Assembly (NCBI RefSeq): GCF_020991415.1
Contig: NZ_JAJMOY010000005.1
Location: 124,001-188,000 of the forward strand
Length of the DNA stretch: 64,000 nt
Reading direction: 5' to 3'
DNA from: Flavobacterium sp. ENC
Lineage (GTDB): Bacteria; Bacteroidota; Bacteroidia; Flavobacteriales; Flavobacteriaceae
Made by a program: the position numbers and the translations under genes
The notes under the pieces: generated by a model
Seen by the model: the letters and a program-made list of their open reading frames with translations, nothing else
Database searches by the model: none
Told to the model about the DNA's origin: nothing
Shown: positions 51,508 through 59,177 of the stretch, piece after piece
Layout: the number at the start of each line of letters is the position of its first letter
Numbering within the stretch: position 1 is the stretch's first letter

Positions 51508-51592
51508 TTCGCCACGAATTTCACTAATTTCACTAATTTTTAAATACTAAGAATAAAAATTCGTGCTAAATTTGTGGAATTCGTGGCGATCT
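51508..51592. repeat. Palindromic repeat, GCCACGAATT type (copy 5)
   Basis: TCGCCACGAATTTCACTAAT and GTGGAATTCGTGGCGA enclose two TTTCACTAAT units and a short AT spacer, in the gap before the hydrolase. Confidence 0.8.
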
Positions 51593-51643
51593 TTTTTTTA
51601 AATCTCTTTCGAATAATTATACTTTATAATTAAAACTATTATT

Positions 51644-52495
51644 TTGGGACTTAAAAAAGGAATTCGTTTTATTACATTAAAATCGGTTGGGTCATATATT
51701 AACTTCCTGAGTTATGTTCGCCCGCAAAAAGCTCTTGCACTTTCTTACGCCTTATTCAGCCAGCCACGGATTGGAAGATTAAATAAAGCGCAATTACCCA
51801 AAATATTACAGAACACCGAAACAGAAACATTTCACCATAACGAACATCATTTTCAAACGTACATCTGGAAAGGAAACGAAACTAAAATTTTACTCGTTCA
51901 CGGTTGGGAAAGCAATGCCTCACGCTGGAAAAAAACGCTGCCCCATCTTCAGAAATCCGGAAGCACTATTATTGCTATTGATGCTCCGGCTCACGGGCAA
52001 AGCAGCGGTAAGGAATTTAATGTTCCGCTTTATGCTGAATTCATTAATAAAGCCGTAGAAAAATACCAGCCAACGATCATCATCGGACATTCTATTGGCG
52101 GTGCTGCCTGCGTTTATCACCAGTATTTATTTCCAAACACCAGCATTACTAAAATGGTAATTTTGGGTGCGCCCTCAGATTTGAAGACTCTTATCGATAA
52201 TTATATTGCTATGCTGAGTTTAAACACCAGAATGTTTTCGCTTTTGGAAAGCCGCTTTGCGGAGCGTTTCAACTTTAAGCTGGATGATTTTTCAGGAAAG
52301 AAATTTGCGGCGGAATTTAATATTCCGGGATTAGTAGCTCATGATACCACAGACAAAGTAGTAGCTTTTGAAGAAGGAAAAAAAATAGTCAGTAACTGGA
52401 AAAACAGTCAGTTTATAGAAACCAAAGGCCTGGGACACGGAATGCACGATGATGAATTGTATCAGAAAGTGATGGAGTTTTTGTTTTCTTCCTAA
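51644..52495 (+). CDS. Alpha/beta hydrolase
   Basis: A 283-residue alpha/beta hydrolase, read from a TTG start. An N-terminal extension of about 80 residues precedes the core: KILLVHGWESNASRW (HG motif with oxyanion hole), IAIDAPAHGQSSG, IIGHSIGGAA (nucleophilic Ser), VAHDTTDKVVAFEEG (acid) and GLGHGMHDDEL (catalytic His). No signal peptide is evident. The substrate is unknown. It stands alone between repeats. Confidence 0.85.
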   Translation: MGLKKGIRFITLKSVGSYINFLSYVRPQKALALSYALFSQPRIGRLNKAQLPKILQNTETETFHHNEHHFQTYIWKGNETKILLVHGWESNASRWKKTLPHLQKSGSTIIAIDAPAHGQSSGKEFNVPLYAEFINKAVEKYQPTIIIGHSIGGAACVYHQYLFPNTSITKMVILGAPSDLKTLIDNYIAMLSLNTRMFSLLESRFAERFNFKLDDFSGKKFAAEFNIPGLVAHDTTDKVVAFEEGKKIVSNWKNSQFIETKGLGHGMHDDELYQKVMEFLFSS

Positions 52496-52542
52496 GGTTC
52501 GAAGATACAGAGGTTAAAGGTTTCTCACTGAACCGCGCATCT

Positions 52543-52602
52543 CACATTTTCTAACTCTCACATTTTCTCATTTTCTAATTTTCTAATTTTCTAATTCCTC
52601 AT
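52543..52602. repeat. ATTTTCTAATTTTCTAATT tandem repeat
   Basis: Six or more variations of the 9-10-nt unit TTTTCTAAT/TTTTCTCAT, ending TTCCTCATTTTC. They lie between the convergent hydrolase and regulator genes. Confidence 0.7.
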
Positions 52603-52604
52603 TT

Positions 52605-53291
52605 TCAAACAACAATTTTAAAATACCTAAAAAGCTCTTTTTCTCCTTTTCCGGTAATTTGTATGGCTCTTGAATCTTTTGTTCTTCTTAACCAGTCATC
52701 GGCAATCATTTTGTTTAATAAAGAAGTTCCGACTGAACCGGCAATATGGTTTTTTCTTTCGCTCCAGTCCAGACAGGGCTTGAGGAATAATCGTCTTTGT
52801 TTTTTGAGATCTTCCAGATTAATTCCAAAATCAGAAAACCACTTTACTCCTTCTGAAGTTACGTCGAATTTGGTATCAGAATCCATAATAATATGCTGTT
52901 CCAGTAAACTTTCGGCGACTGCAACACCAATTTTCCCCGCCAGATGATCGTAACAAGTGCGGCAGTGTTTTATCGGGGAATGTTTTTCGGAATTCTTCTT
53001 TTGCGGACTGACCGGCGGAATTAAACTTACCATAGCTTCAATCGCATACGCCACTTCCTTATTCGAAAATCTGTAATATTTATGGCGGCCTTGTTTTTCT
53101 ACACAAAGCAGACCGGCATCCAATAGTTTAGCCAGATGCATGCTGACATTTTGCGGTGATGTAGAAACGGCAATAGCCAGCTCAGTAGCCGTAAAGGCTT
53201 TGCCATCGAGCAAAGTCCACATGATGACTGCCCTTGCCGGATCTCCGATTAGCGAAGCTATTTTTATAAACTGATCTTCCATTTTATGCAT
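52605..53291 (-). CDS. ArsR-type winged-helix regulator with Cys-rich C-terminal domain
   Basis: A 228-residue protein. Residues about 5-80 are an ArsR-type winged helix (IASLIGDPARAVIMWTLL, FTATELAIAVSTSPQNVSMHLAKLLDAGLL, RHKYYRF). The C-terminal half has the conserved CRTCYDHLAGKIGV segment and a long helical tail, a form found in non-metal ArsR relatives. The cysteines could sense redox or an electrophile. It could also start at 53282 (MEDQF). It is divergent from the P450 gene, with a palindrome between them. Confidence 0.85.
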   Translation of the reverse strand: MHKMEDQFIKIASLIGDPARAVIMWTLLDGKAFTATELAIAVSTSPQNVSMHLAKLLDAGLLCVEKQGRHKYYRFSNKEVAYAIEAMVSLIPPVSPQKKNSEKHSPIKHCRTCYDHLAGKIGVAVAESLLEQHIIMDSDTKFDVTSEGVKWFSDFGINLEDLKKQRRLFLKPCLDWSERKNHIAGSVGTSLLNKMIADDWLRRTKDSRAIQITGKGEKELFRYFKIVV

Positions 53292-53310
53292 TCATAGTTA
53301 AATCTATACT

Positions 53311-53323
53311 GAAGTATTACTTC
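53311..53323. promoter_or_regulatory. Perfect palindrome between ArsR regulator and P450 genes (candidate operator)
   Basis: GAAGTA-T-TACTTC, a 6-1-6 perfect inverted repeat. It lies 12 bp before the -7 motif TAACTTTG (53335-53342) of the P450 gene and 20 bp before the regulator ATG on the other strand. Its placement suits repression of both. Confidence 0.5.
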
Positions 53324-53358
53324 GTAAAGTTAAATAACTTTGTCAAAAACAATTACAC

Positions 53359-54528
53359 ATGTCTATTTTATTTCTACAGTCCGAAGTCAAAGATCCCTAT
53401 TCTTTTTATCAGAAAATGACAGCGGAAAATCCGGTCTATTGGGATGAAACCCATAAAATCTGGGCTCTTTATTCGTATGAAGCCTGCGCGAAAATATTAA
53501 ATCATACCGCTGCGCATATTCCTGCCTTTCCTCCAAACGATAATCTTAATACATATGCTGCAAAAATCATCAGGAACTTAGCCCGATTATCAAACGGAAT
53601 TCAGCATGAAATTGCAAAAGAAACTGCCGTTATTCTTTTTTCATCCATGAAAACGGTGGGAATAAATACTATTTTAGAAGAATTACTTCCACGAGAAGCA
53701 GTTCAGAATCCAATAAACTGGATAGAATTGGTCTGCAAAAAATTACCGGTTTTAACTGTGCTAAAAAGTTTTGATTTTAACGAAAAAGACACTCTTTTTA
53801 TCTGTGAAAAAATAGCACTGCTTGTCAAAATAATGCAACCCAACAAAACCGCTGAAGATATCGAATCCATCAATACCGTTTCAGAAGAAATTTATGGCAT
53901 CGCGGAAAGGCATCTTGTAAGACTTCCTTTTTATAAAGCGCTGATTGGTAAAATTTCAGCCACTTACCCTATTTCTTTGGAAGAAGCTATTTCAATGGTT
54001 GTCAGCAATCTAATCGGGTTGTTTATCCAAAGTTATGATGCGGGCAGAGGGCTTTTAAGCAATTCATTACTGCAAATACTTTCGAAAGAAAACCTTCCTG
54101 AACATAAAATCGACAAAGGCCGGATACAAAAAATCGTTTTGGAAACCTTACGATTTGATCCGCCCATTCACAATACCAGAAGGATGGCAACGGAAGACAT
54201 TCTGTTAAACAAAATCATCATCAAAAAGAACGATCCCATTTTGATTGTGCTTGCGGCGGCAAATCGTGATCCCCGGAAATTTGAAAATGCAATGAATTTT
54301 GATATGGAAAGAAATAACAATCACGAGCATCTGACTTTCGGAACTGGCGGGCATATGTGCGTGGCAAAACATTTCTCTGTTAGCATTACGACCGAAGCTT
54401 TGTACTGTTTATTTACGAACTTCAATGTTGTACTTTCAGGGAATGAGATAACATATGAACCGATGATTAATGCCCGATTACCGAAAGCGATCTGGATTTC
54501 ACTTTATAATTTAAATCAAACACTATGA
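53359..54528 (+). CDS. Cytochrome P450
   Basis: A 389-residue soluble P450. The K-helix ExxR pair is E262-R265 (LETLRFDPP) and the heme loop is FGTGGHMC with C334 as axial ligand, though the following position is Ala (CVAKHF) where most have Gly. The I-helix region reads QSYDAGRGLL (residues 224-233), so the usual acid-Thr pair for O2 activation is not visible. Together these suggest an atypical oxygenase or a peroxygenase, which is inference. Its stop overlaps the next gene's ATG by 4 bp (ATGA). Confidence 0.87.
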   Translation: MSILFLQSEVKDPYSFYQKMTAENPVYWDETHKIWALYSYEACAKILNHTAAHIPAFPPNDNLNTYAAKIIRNLARLSNGIQHEIAKETAVILFSSMKTVGINTILEELLPREAVQNPINWIELVCKKLPVLTVLKSFDFNEKDTLFICEKIALLVKIMQPNKTAEDIESINTVSEEIYGIAERHLVRLPFYKALIGKISATYPISLEEAISMVVSNLIGLFIQSYDAGRGLLSNSLLQILSKENLPEHKIDKGRIQKIVLETLRFDPPIHNTRRMATEDILLNKIIIKKNDPILIVLAAANRDPRKFENAMNFDMERNNNHEHLTFGTGGHMCVAKHFSVSITTEALYCLFTNFNVVLSGNEITYEPMINARLPKAIWISLYNLNQTL

Positions 54529-54869
54529 TAGCCGTAATTTTTGAAGTTATCCCAAACGAGGGGAAAAAAGAAGAATATCTTACTATTGCAGCAAATTTAA
54601 GACCCGAATTAGATCATATAGAAGGATTTATTTCTATTGAAAGATTTCAGAGTTTTAACGATCCTGAGAAAGTCCTGTCTTTATCTTTCTGGAAAGATGA
54701 AGAAAGCATTCTGCAATGGAGAAATCTTGAAATGCACCGCTTTGCGCAAGCTAAGGGCCGTGAAGAAATCTTCAGGGATTATCATTTAAGGATTGCAGCT
54801 GTTGTTCGCGATTATGGGATGTTCGACCGCAAAGAAGCACCGAAAGACAGTTTAAATTTTCATGATTAG
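54525..54869 (+). CDS. Antibiotic biosynthesis monooxygenase (ABM)-domain protein
   Basis: A 114-residue ABM-domain protein. AVIFEVIPNEGKKEEYLTIAANL, the central LDHIEGFISIERFQSF and the LSFWKDEESILQWRNLEMHRFAQAKGR segment match the dimeric ferredoxin-like fold. Members include quinone monooxygenases and heme-degrading enzymes. Here it is translationally coupled to the P450 (4-bp overlap), so it may process the P450 product or provide a companion monooxygenase step. The role is inferred. Confidence 0.87.
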   Translation: MIAVIFEVIPNEGKKEEYLTIAANLRPELDHIEGFISIERFQSFNDPEKVLSLSFWKDEESILQWRNLEMHRFAQAKGREEIFRDYHLRIAAVVRDYGMFDRKEAPKDSLNFHD

Positions 54870-54876
54870 TTTTTAG

Positions 54877-54990
54877 GCGCAAGGTTCAGAGGGACAAAGG
54901 TGCAAAGATTCTGTTTCAGTTAAAATCTAAGAAGTCCAAAAATCTAAAGATCTAAGAAGTCTAAGATATAACAAATCTAAATTTTGACTA
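54877..54990. repeat. Compound repeat before rluF
   Basis: GGCGCAAGGTTCAGAGGGAC (related to the CCGCAAGGTTC element) is followed by AATCTAAGAAGTC units (54926-54963) and ATAACAAATCTAAATTTTG. These are intergenic repeat fragments, not coding. Confidence 0.5.
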
Positions 54991-55000
54991 CTTTTGCAGT

Positions 55001-55813
55001 ATGGAAGAGAATTTAAAACGTCTAAATAAATTTATTGGGGAAACCGGTTATTGTTCCCGTCGTGAAGCCGATAAACTTATCGAAGAAGGGCGTGTCACGA
55101 TAAATGGAGTTGTACCTGAAATGGGAACGAAAGTTTCTCCGGATGATGAAGTACGCATAGATGGAAAATTAATCGTTGAGAAACACGAAAAAATGGTGTA
55201 CCTGGCTTTCAACAAACCTGTTGGAATCGAGTGCACTACTAATTTAGAAGTAAGAAACAATATTGTAGATTATATCAATTACCCAAAACGTATTTTCCCG
55301 ATCGGCCGATTGGATAAAGCCAGTGAAGGATTAATTTTTATGACCAATGACGGTGATATCGTCAACAAGATTTTACGCGCCAGAAACAACCACGAAAAAG
55401 AGTATACGGTAACCGTCAACAAACCTATTACGGACCGGTTTATACAACGAATGGGAAATGGTGTTCCGATTCTGGATACAGTTACCCGAAAATGTAAAGT
55501 AGAGCAAATTAGCAAATACACGTTCAAAATCATTCTGACCCAAGGTTTAAACCGCCAGATTCGTAGAATGACCGAATATTTAGGATATGACGTAACGGCA
55601 TTGAAACGTATCCGAATTATCAATATTTCACTGGATGTTCCTGTTGGACGTTATCGCGATCTGACTGCTGACGAGATTACCGAGTTAAATCGTTTAATCG
55701 AACCTTCCAGTAAAACAGAGGAAGCGAGCTTACCAAAAGCGGAAGCTCCGAAACGAAGAACAGAATTTATTTCAGAACACGATCCAAGATTTAAGAAAAA
55801 AGGAGATTATTAA
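55001..55813 (+). CDS. rluF: 23S rRNA pseudouridine synthase RluF
   Basis: A 270-residue RsuA/RluB-type pseudouridine synthase. The S4 domain (LNKFIGETGYCSRREADKLIEEGRVTINGVV) precedes the catalytic domain with the Asp at D105 in IGRLDKASEGL, YTVTVNKPI, and the loop LNRQIRRMTEYLGYDVTALKRIRI. The set fits RluF (uridine 2604). The last about 35 residues are a basic/acidic tail. TACTTTTG ends 4 bp before the ATG, an unusually close promoter element. Confidence 0.87.
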   Translation: MEENLKRLNKFIGETGYCSRREADKLIEEGRVTINGVVPEMGTKVSPDDEVRIDGKLIVEKHEKMVYLAFNKPVGIECTTNLEVRNNIVDYINYPKRIFPIGRLDKASEGLIFMTNDGDIVNKILRARNNHEKEYTVTVNKPITDRFIQRMGNGVPILDTVTRKCKVEQISKYTFKIILTQGLNRQIRRMTEYLGYDVTALKRIRIINISLDVPVGRYRDLTADEITELNRLIEPSSKTEEASLPKAEAPKRRTEFISEHDPRFKKKGDY

Positions 55814-55826
55814 TCTCCTTTTTTGT
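55795..55826. terminator. Terminator between rluF and the LytTR regulator
   Basis: AAAAAAGGAGATTA / TAATCTCCTTTTTT stem, its left arm including the rluF stop region. It is shared by convergent genes. Confidence 0.85.
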
Positions 55827-55833
55827 TTTATCG

Positions 55834-56580
55834 TTATCTCAAGATCCTGAAGTTTTTTACAAAGTCTTTGTATTTATCACTCAGCGTTACTTTATGATTT
55901 CCTTTTAAAATAACCAGATTGTCATTGACAATGATTTCTTCTATTTTCGTTGCATTTACAATATAATTGCGATGGGTCTGAAAAAACTTAGTAGCATCCA
56001 AAAGCTGAATTATTTTGGTTAACGAAATCAGTATTACAAATTTTTCGACATCGGTTATGATGTTACAGTAGCGGTCTTCCACTTCAATGTAAACGATGTC
56101 CTCGATTCTAACTTTCTTTAAAGCTTTATTTTTTTTGATAAAGAGAGAATCATTACTTATCACCGCATTTTGGTCTTCACTGTGAAAAACATTGGTTTGC
56201 CCGTAGAATTTTTCGATGGCCATTTCGAGCGCATACAAAATCTCGAGTTCGTTAAACGGTTTTAACAAAAAGCTAAAAGGTTTGGTCAGTTTAGCCCTTT
56301 CAAAAATCTGGCGATCTTTCGAACTGGTCAAAAAAACAAAAGGTTTCAGACCATTAGGAACAATAGTAATGGTTTCGGCAAAAGTAATTCCGTCCGGCTT
56401 TCCATCCAGAAAAACATCAATCACTACAATATCAATCACATTATTATAAAACAATTTTAGTGCTTCATTGTAATTAGTCGCAATTCCAACAATAGTATAA
56501 TTGTTTTCGGTAAGTACTTTTACAAGTGCATCGCTTTCTGCAGCAGTGTCCTCGATAATAAGTACATTAATATTATCCAT
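55834..56580 (-). CDS. LytTR-family response regulator
   Basis: A 248-residue protein from ATG 56580 (MDNINVLIIEDTAAESDALVKVL). The receiver has the DD acids, the phosphoacceptor in VVIDVFLDGKPDG and the conserved Lys in LLKPFNE. The LytTR DNA-binding domain is IVYIEVEDRYCNII, FFQTHRNYIVNATKIEEI (residues about 150-248). Its start lies inside the end of the kinase gene (8-bp overlap), so it is the cognate partner of that kinase. Target promoters are unknown. An earlier ATG at 56604 would extend it by 8 residues. Confidence 0.92.
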   Translation of the reverse strand: MDNINVLIIEDTAAESDALVKVLTENNYTIVGIATNYNEALKLFYNNVIDIVVIDVFLDGKPDGITFAETITIVPNGLKPFVFLTSSKDRQIFERAKLTKPFSFLLKPFNELEILYALEMAIEKFYGQTNVFHSEDQNAVISNDSLFIKKNKALKKVRIEDIVYIEVEDRYCNIITDVEKFVILISLTKIIQLLDATKFFQTHRNYIVNATKIEEIIVNDNLVILKGNHKVTLSDKYKDFVKNFRILR

Positions 56581-58315
56581 GATTTTTAAAATTTTGTAAT
56601 GCAATAATTATTTTAGTCCCACTATTTTCTTCGCTTTCGATCTCCAGTTGTCCACCATTTTTATGAATCATACTTTTGCATAACTGCATTCCAAGACCGG
56701 TTCCAATTATGTCGTCATTTTTCTTCTTAGAAAGCAGAATTGTTTCTTTTAATAATTCTTCCCTGGCAGCTTTACTCATTCCCAGTCCGGTATCTTCAAT
56801 CACCAGGTAGCAAAACTCTTCTGATGCAGGACGTGTGTAAACAGAAATAGTTCCATTTTCTTTAGAGAATTTAATGGCATTATCCAGAAAATTACGAATA
56901 ATAATTTTGAGCGAATCCAGATCGGCAAATACATAATCAGAAGCAGCTACTTCATTTTTAAAGTGGATGTTCTTATTTAACATTAAAGGCTTATAGTTGT
57001 ACTCCACATGCTGCACAATCGTAGCCAGATGTAATGATTCCTGATAAAAATAAGCTTGCTGGGTTTGTAGCAAAGCCCAATTAAGCAGATTATCCAGCAG
57101 ATTATAGGCACCATTGGCAATCGTACTATTATTGTGAAGCAAAACATCGAGCTCTGTGAAATTTTTATTTTCCAGATTCTCTATCAGCTTTCCGTTACTG
57201 ACTTTCAATGCGTTTACGGATGAACGTAAATCATGACTCACTATAGAAAACAACTTGTCTTTTGTGGCATTCAATTCGTCGAGTTCATTTTTCTGTGCTA
57301 AGATTATCTTATTGTTTTTAATTTTTTGCCGGTAAAAATACACTCCGGTTCCAAACAATATCAAAAGCAAAAATGACGAAATGATAAAACCATTTCTTTC
57401 GGCTACTTTTACTTTATTTTCCGCTGCAAGAACATCTACTTCTTTTTGTTTTTGTTTTACTGCAAATTTCTTTTCTAAATCGGCAATTGCCCAAACTTTA
57501 TTCTGGTCGTTTAGGGAATCTTTCCACGTTTCTAATTCTTTTCTGTACGTTAGGGCTAACGGGAAATTTTTCCTGTTTTCCTCCACTACGGCCATATTTA
57601 AGGCTGCAGTCTTTTTTAGATTGAAAGAATTTGTTTTTTTGGATAATTGATATGCTTTTTCAAAATAAGGAATTGCCTGACTATCTTTATATTGCGTATA
57701 ATACAAATTTGCTATATCTATATAGGAACTGATAAGCATCAAGGTATCTTTTTCTTTTTCCAGCAATTTTGAACCTTTAAACAAATATTCTTCCGATTTA
57801 TCAAATTTTGCAAGATGTAAATAACACAATCCTATATTGTGAAAAATGCTGCTTCTGTAAATATTGTAAGATGCGCTTACAGGAAGCTTTTCAATTTCCT
57901 GAAAATAGTGTAAAGCCCTTTTAAAATCACTTTGCTCCAGCGCAATTTCACCTAAATTAATTTTAACCTTATAAGAATGCCGAAAATTAGGAGGCACCAG
58001 ATTAAATTCTTTTTTTGCTTCCTTAAATAACTTTTTTTGCTTAAAACTAACTCCTCTAAAATAATAGCAATAATTTTTAAGTTCAGCGTTTTTAGTAAGA
58101 CTTAACTCTTTCATGGAATAAACCAAGGTTGAATCCCAATTTTTTTCTGTAAAAAATTTTTGCGCTTTATTAAAATTATGTTCTTCGTTAAATTTTGCAG
58201 CTATTGCTTTTATTTCAATAGCAAATAATTTATCATTGTGTAATCTATCCTGAGAGAAGAGAAAAAAAGAATTTAGAAATAATATTGAAACAATGTATAA
58301 TTTGATTTTAGTCAT
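56573..58315 (-). CDS. TPR-containing sensor histidine kinase
   Basis: A 580-residue kinase from ATG 58315, where a signal segment begins (MTKIKLYIVSILFLNSFF). Periplasmic TPR repeats (about residues 30-300) are followed by a membrane helix (about 306-326). HisKA is FSIVSHDLRSSVNALKVSNGKL and HATPase_c has NFLDNAIKFSKENG, IEDTGLGM and GTGLGMQLCKSM. It would sense a periplasmic condition and phosphorylate the co-transcribed LytTR regulator. An upstream extension to 58417 lies across a hairpin and is unlikely. Confidence 0.9.
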   Translation of the reverse strand: MTKIKLYIVSILFLNSFFLFSQDRLHNDKLFAIEIKAIAAKFNEEHNFNKAQKFFTEKNWDSTLVYSMKELSLTKNAELKNYCYYFRGVSFKQKKLFKEAKKEFNLVPPNFRHSYKVKINLGEIALEQSDFKRALHYFQEIEKLPVSASYNIYRSSIFHNIGLCYLHLAKFDKSEEYLFKGSKLLEKEKDTLMLISSYIDIANLYYTQYKDSQAIPYFEKAYQLSKKTNSFNLKKTAALNMAVVEENRKNFPLALTYRKELETWKDSLNDQNKVWAIADLEKKFAVKQKQKEVDVLAAENKVKVAERNGFIISSFLLLILFGTGVYFYRQKIKNNKIILAQKNELDELNATKDKLFSIVSHDLRSSVNALKVSNGKLIENLENKNFTELDVLLHNNSTIANGAYNLLDNLLNWALLQTQQAYFYQESLHLATIVQHVEYNYKPLMLNKNIHFKNEVAASDYVFADLDSLKIIIRNFLDNAIKFSKENGTISVYTRPASEEFCYLVIEDTGLGMSKAAREELLKETILLSKKKNDDIIGTGLGMQLCKSMIHKNGGQLEIESEENSGTKIIIALQNFKNHG

Positions 58316-58372
58316 TATATTTTCTAAAAAATTATATTTCAAAGTGTAAATTGAGGTAAATAAATAAGAGTT

Positions 58373-58405
58373 AAATCCTATAAATAAAAAATATTTATAG
58401 GATTT
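58373..58405. terminator. Hairpin between the histidine kinase and the orphan gene
   Basis: AAATCCTATAAATA and its exact complement around AAAAA, 14-bp arms. It may terminate the orphan gene transcript (3' end at 58427), although the following T-run is better on the other strand. Confidence 0.55.
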
Positions 58406-58426
58406 TTTCAGTTTCAAAAATTAAAT

Positions 58427-58909
58427 TTAAGGATGACCAACCCCGGTTCCGGTTCCTGGCAAAACTACAGTTTCTGTCCCTCTGGAAGTTATTGGGTCAA
58501 TATCCCAGAGAAACGTCTGAATTGTTCTTATGCTTTCCAGTCCTCCTTCATATGGAATTTCATCAGCATCAAAGCTAACTTCATAGATGTGAAAATCATG
58601 TCCTTCCGTCCCTTTTAAATCATAGGATATAAAAAATTGAAGCTGTGCTTTCCCATCAATACTAATATAAGAATTTTGGTAGACACTAAGTTTTAAATTT
58701 TTTGATTCTTCATGAGTTACAAAAATTACAGCTCTAACACTCAGTTTATTATCTAGATAGTAGGCCTCCACAACCGGAGAAAAAAGGTCTTTTGTAAATT
58801 TATCAGGAAATGAAACTTTTCCTCTTTTAAGATATTCCGCCGGTTCTTTGATCATTTTTCCTGGTGGGTAAATTTCTTGGCCAGGTTCTACTAAAGTAAT
58901 TTTTTCCAT
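58427..58909 (-). CDS. Orphan hypothetical protein
   Basis: A 160-residue protein I do not recognise. It has no signal peptide or membrane helix. The N-terminal third is Pro/Glu-rich (VEPGQEIYPPGKMIKEP), the middle is mixed alpha/beta (LSVRAVIFVTHEESKNLKLSVYQNSYISIDGKAQLQFFISYDLKG) and the end is Gly/Thr/Pro-rich (LPGTGTGVGHP). TATATTTG (minus strand, 59009-59002) could be its -7 box. No neighbour suggests a function. Confidence 0.55.
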   Translation of the reverse strand: MEKITLVEPGQEIYPPGKMIKEPAEYLKRGKVSFPDKFTKDLFSPVVEAYYLDNKLSVRAVIFVTHEESKNLKLSVYQNSYISIDGKAQLQFFISYDLKGTEGHDFHIYEVSFDADEIPYEGGLESIRTIQTFLWDIDPITSRGTETVVLPGTGTGVGHP

Positions 58910-59139
58910 GGTATTTGTTTTTGGGTTAATTTTTATTGTTTTTTTATGTTTTTAAGAAATAATTGAATTAATAAACATAAAAAGGTCTTTTTTTCAGAAA
59001 TCAAATATAGTAAACATTTTCCTAATAACTTTTATGCCCTTCTAATAAGTCTATTAATTAACAATTACTTATTAGTCACTTTTATAAAAAACGCAGTAAA
59101 TGCGATCTGTCAGAAGAATCACACCCGATTTTTACGGCA

Positions 59140-59170
59140 AAAAAAATCCCATTCTGCTTTGAATGGGACT
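59140..59170 (-). terminator. Terminator of the DUF4173-like gene
   Basis: On the minus strand AGTCCCATTC and GAATGGGATT form the stem, followed by seven T residues, 7 bp beyond the stop codon. Confidence 0.85.
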
Positions 59171-59177
59171 TGTAAAA

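Noticed and set aside
12144..51592. GCCACGAATT elements as a CRISPR array
   Set aside because: Copies are kilobases apart with no repeat-spacer regularity and no cas genes.
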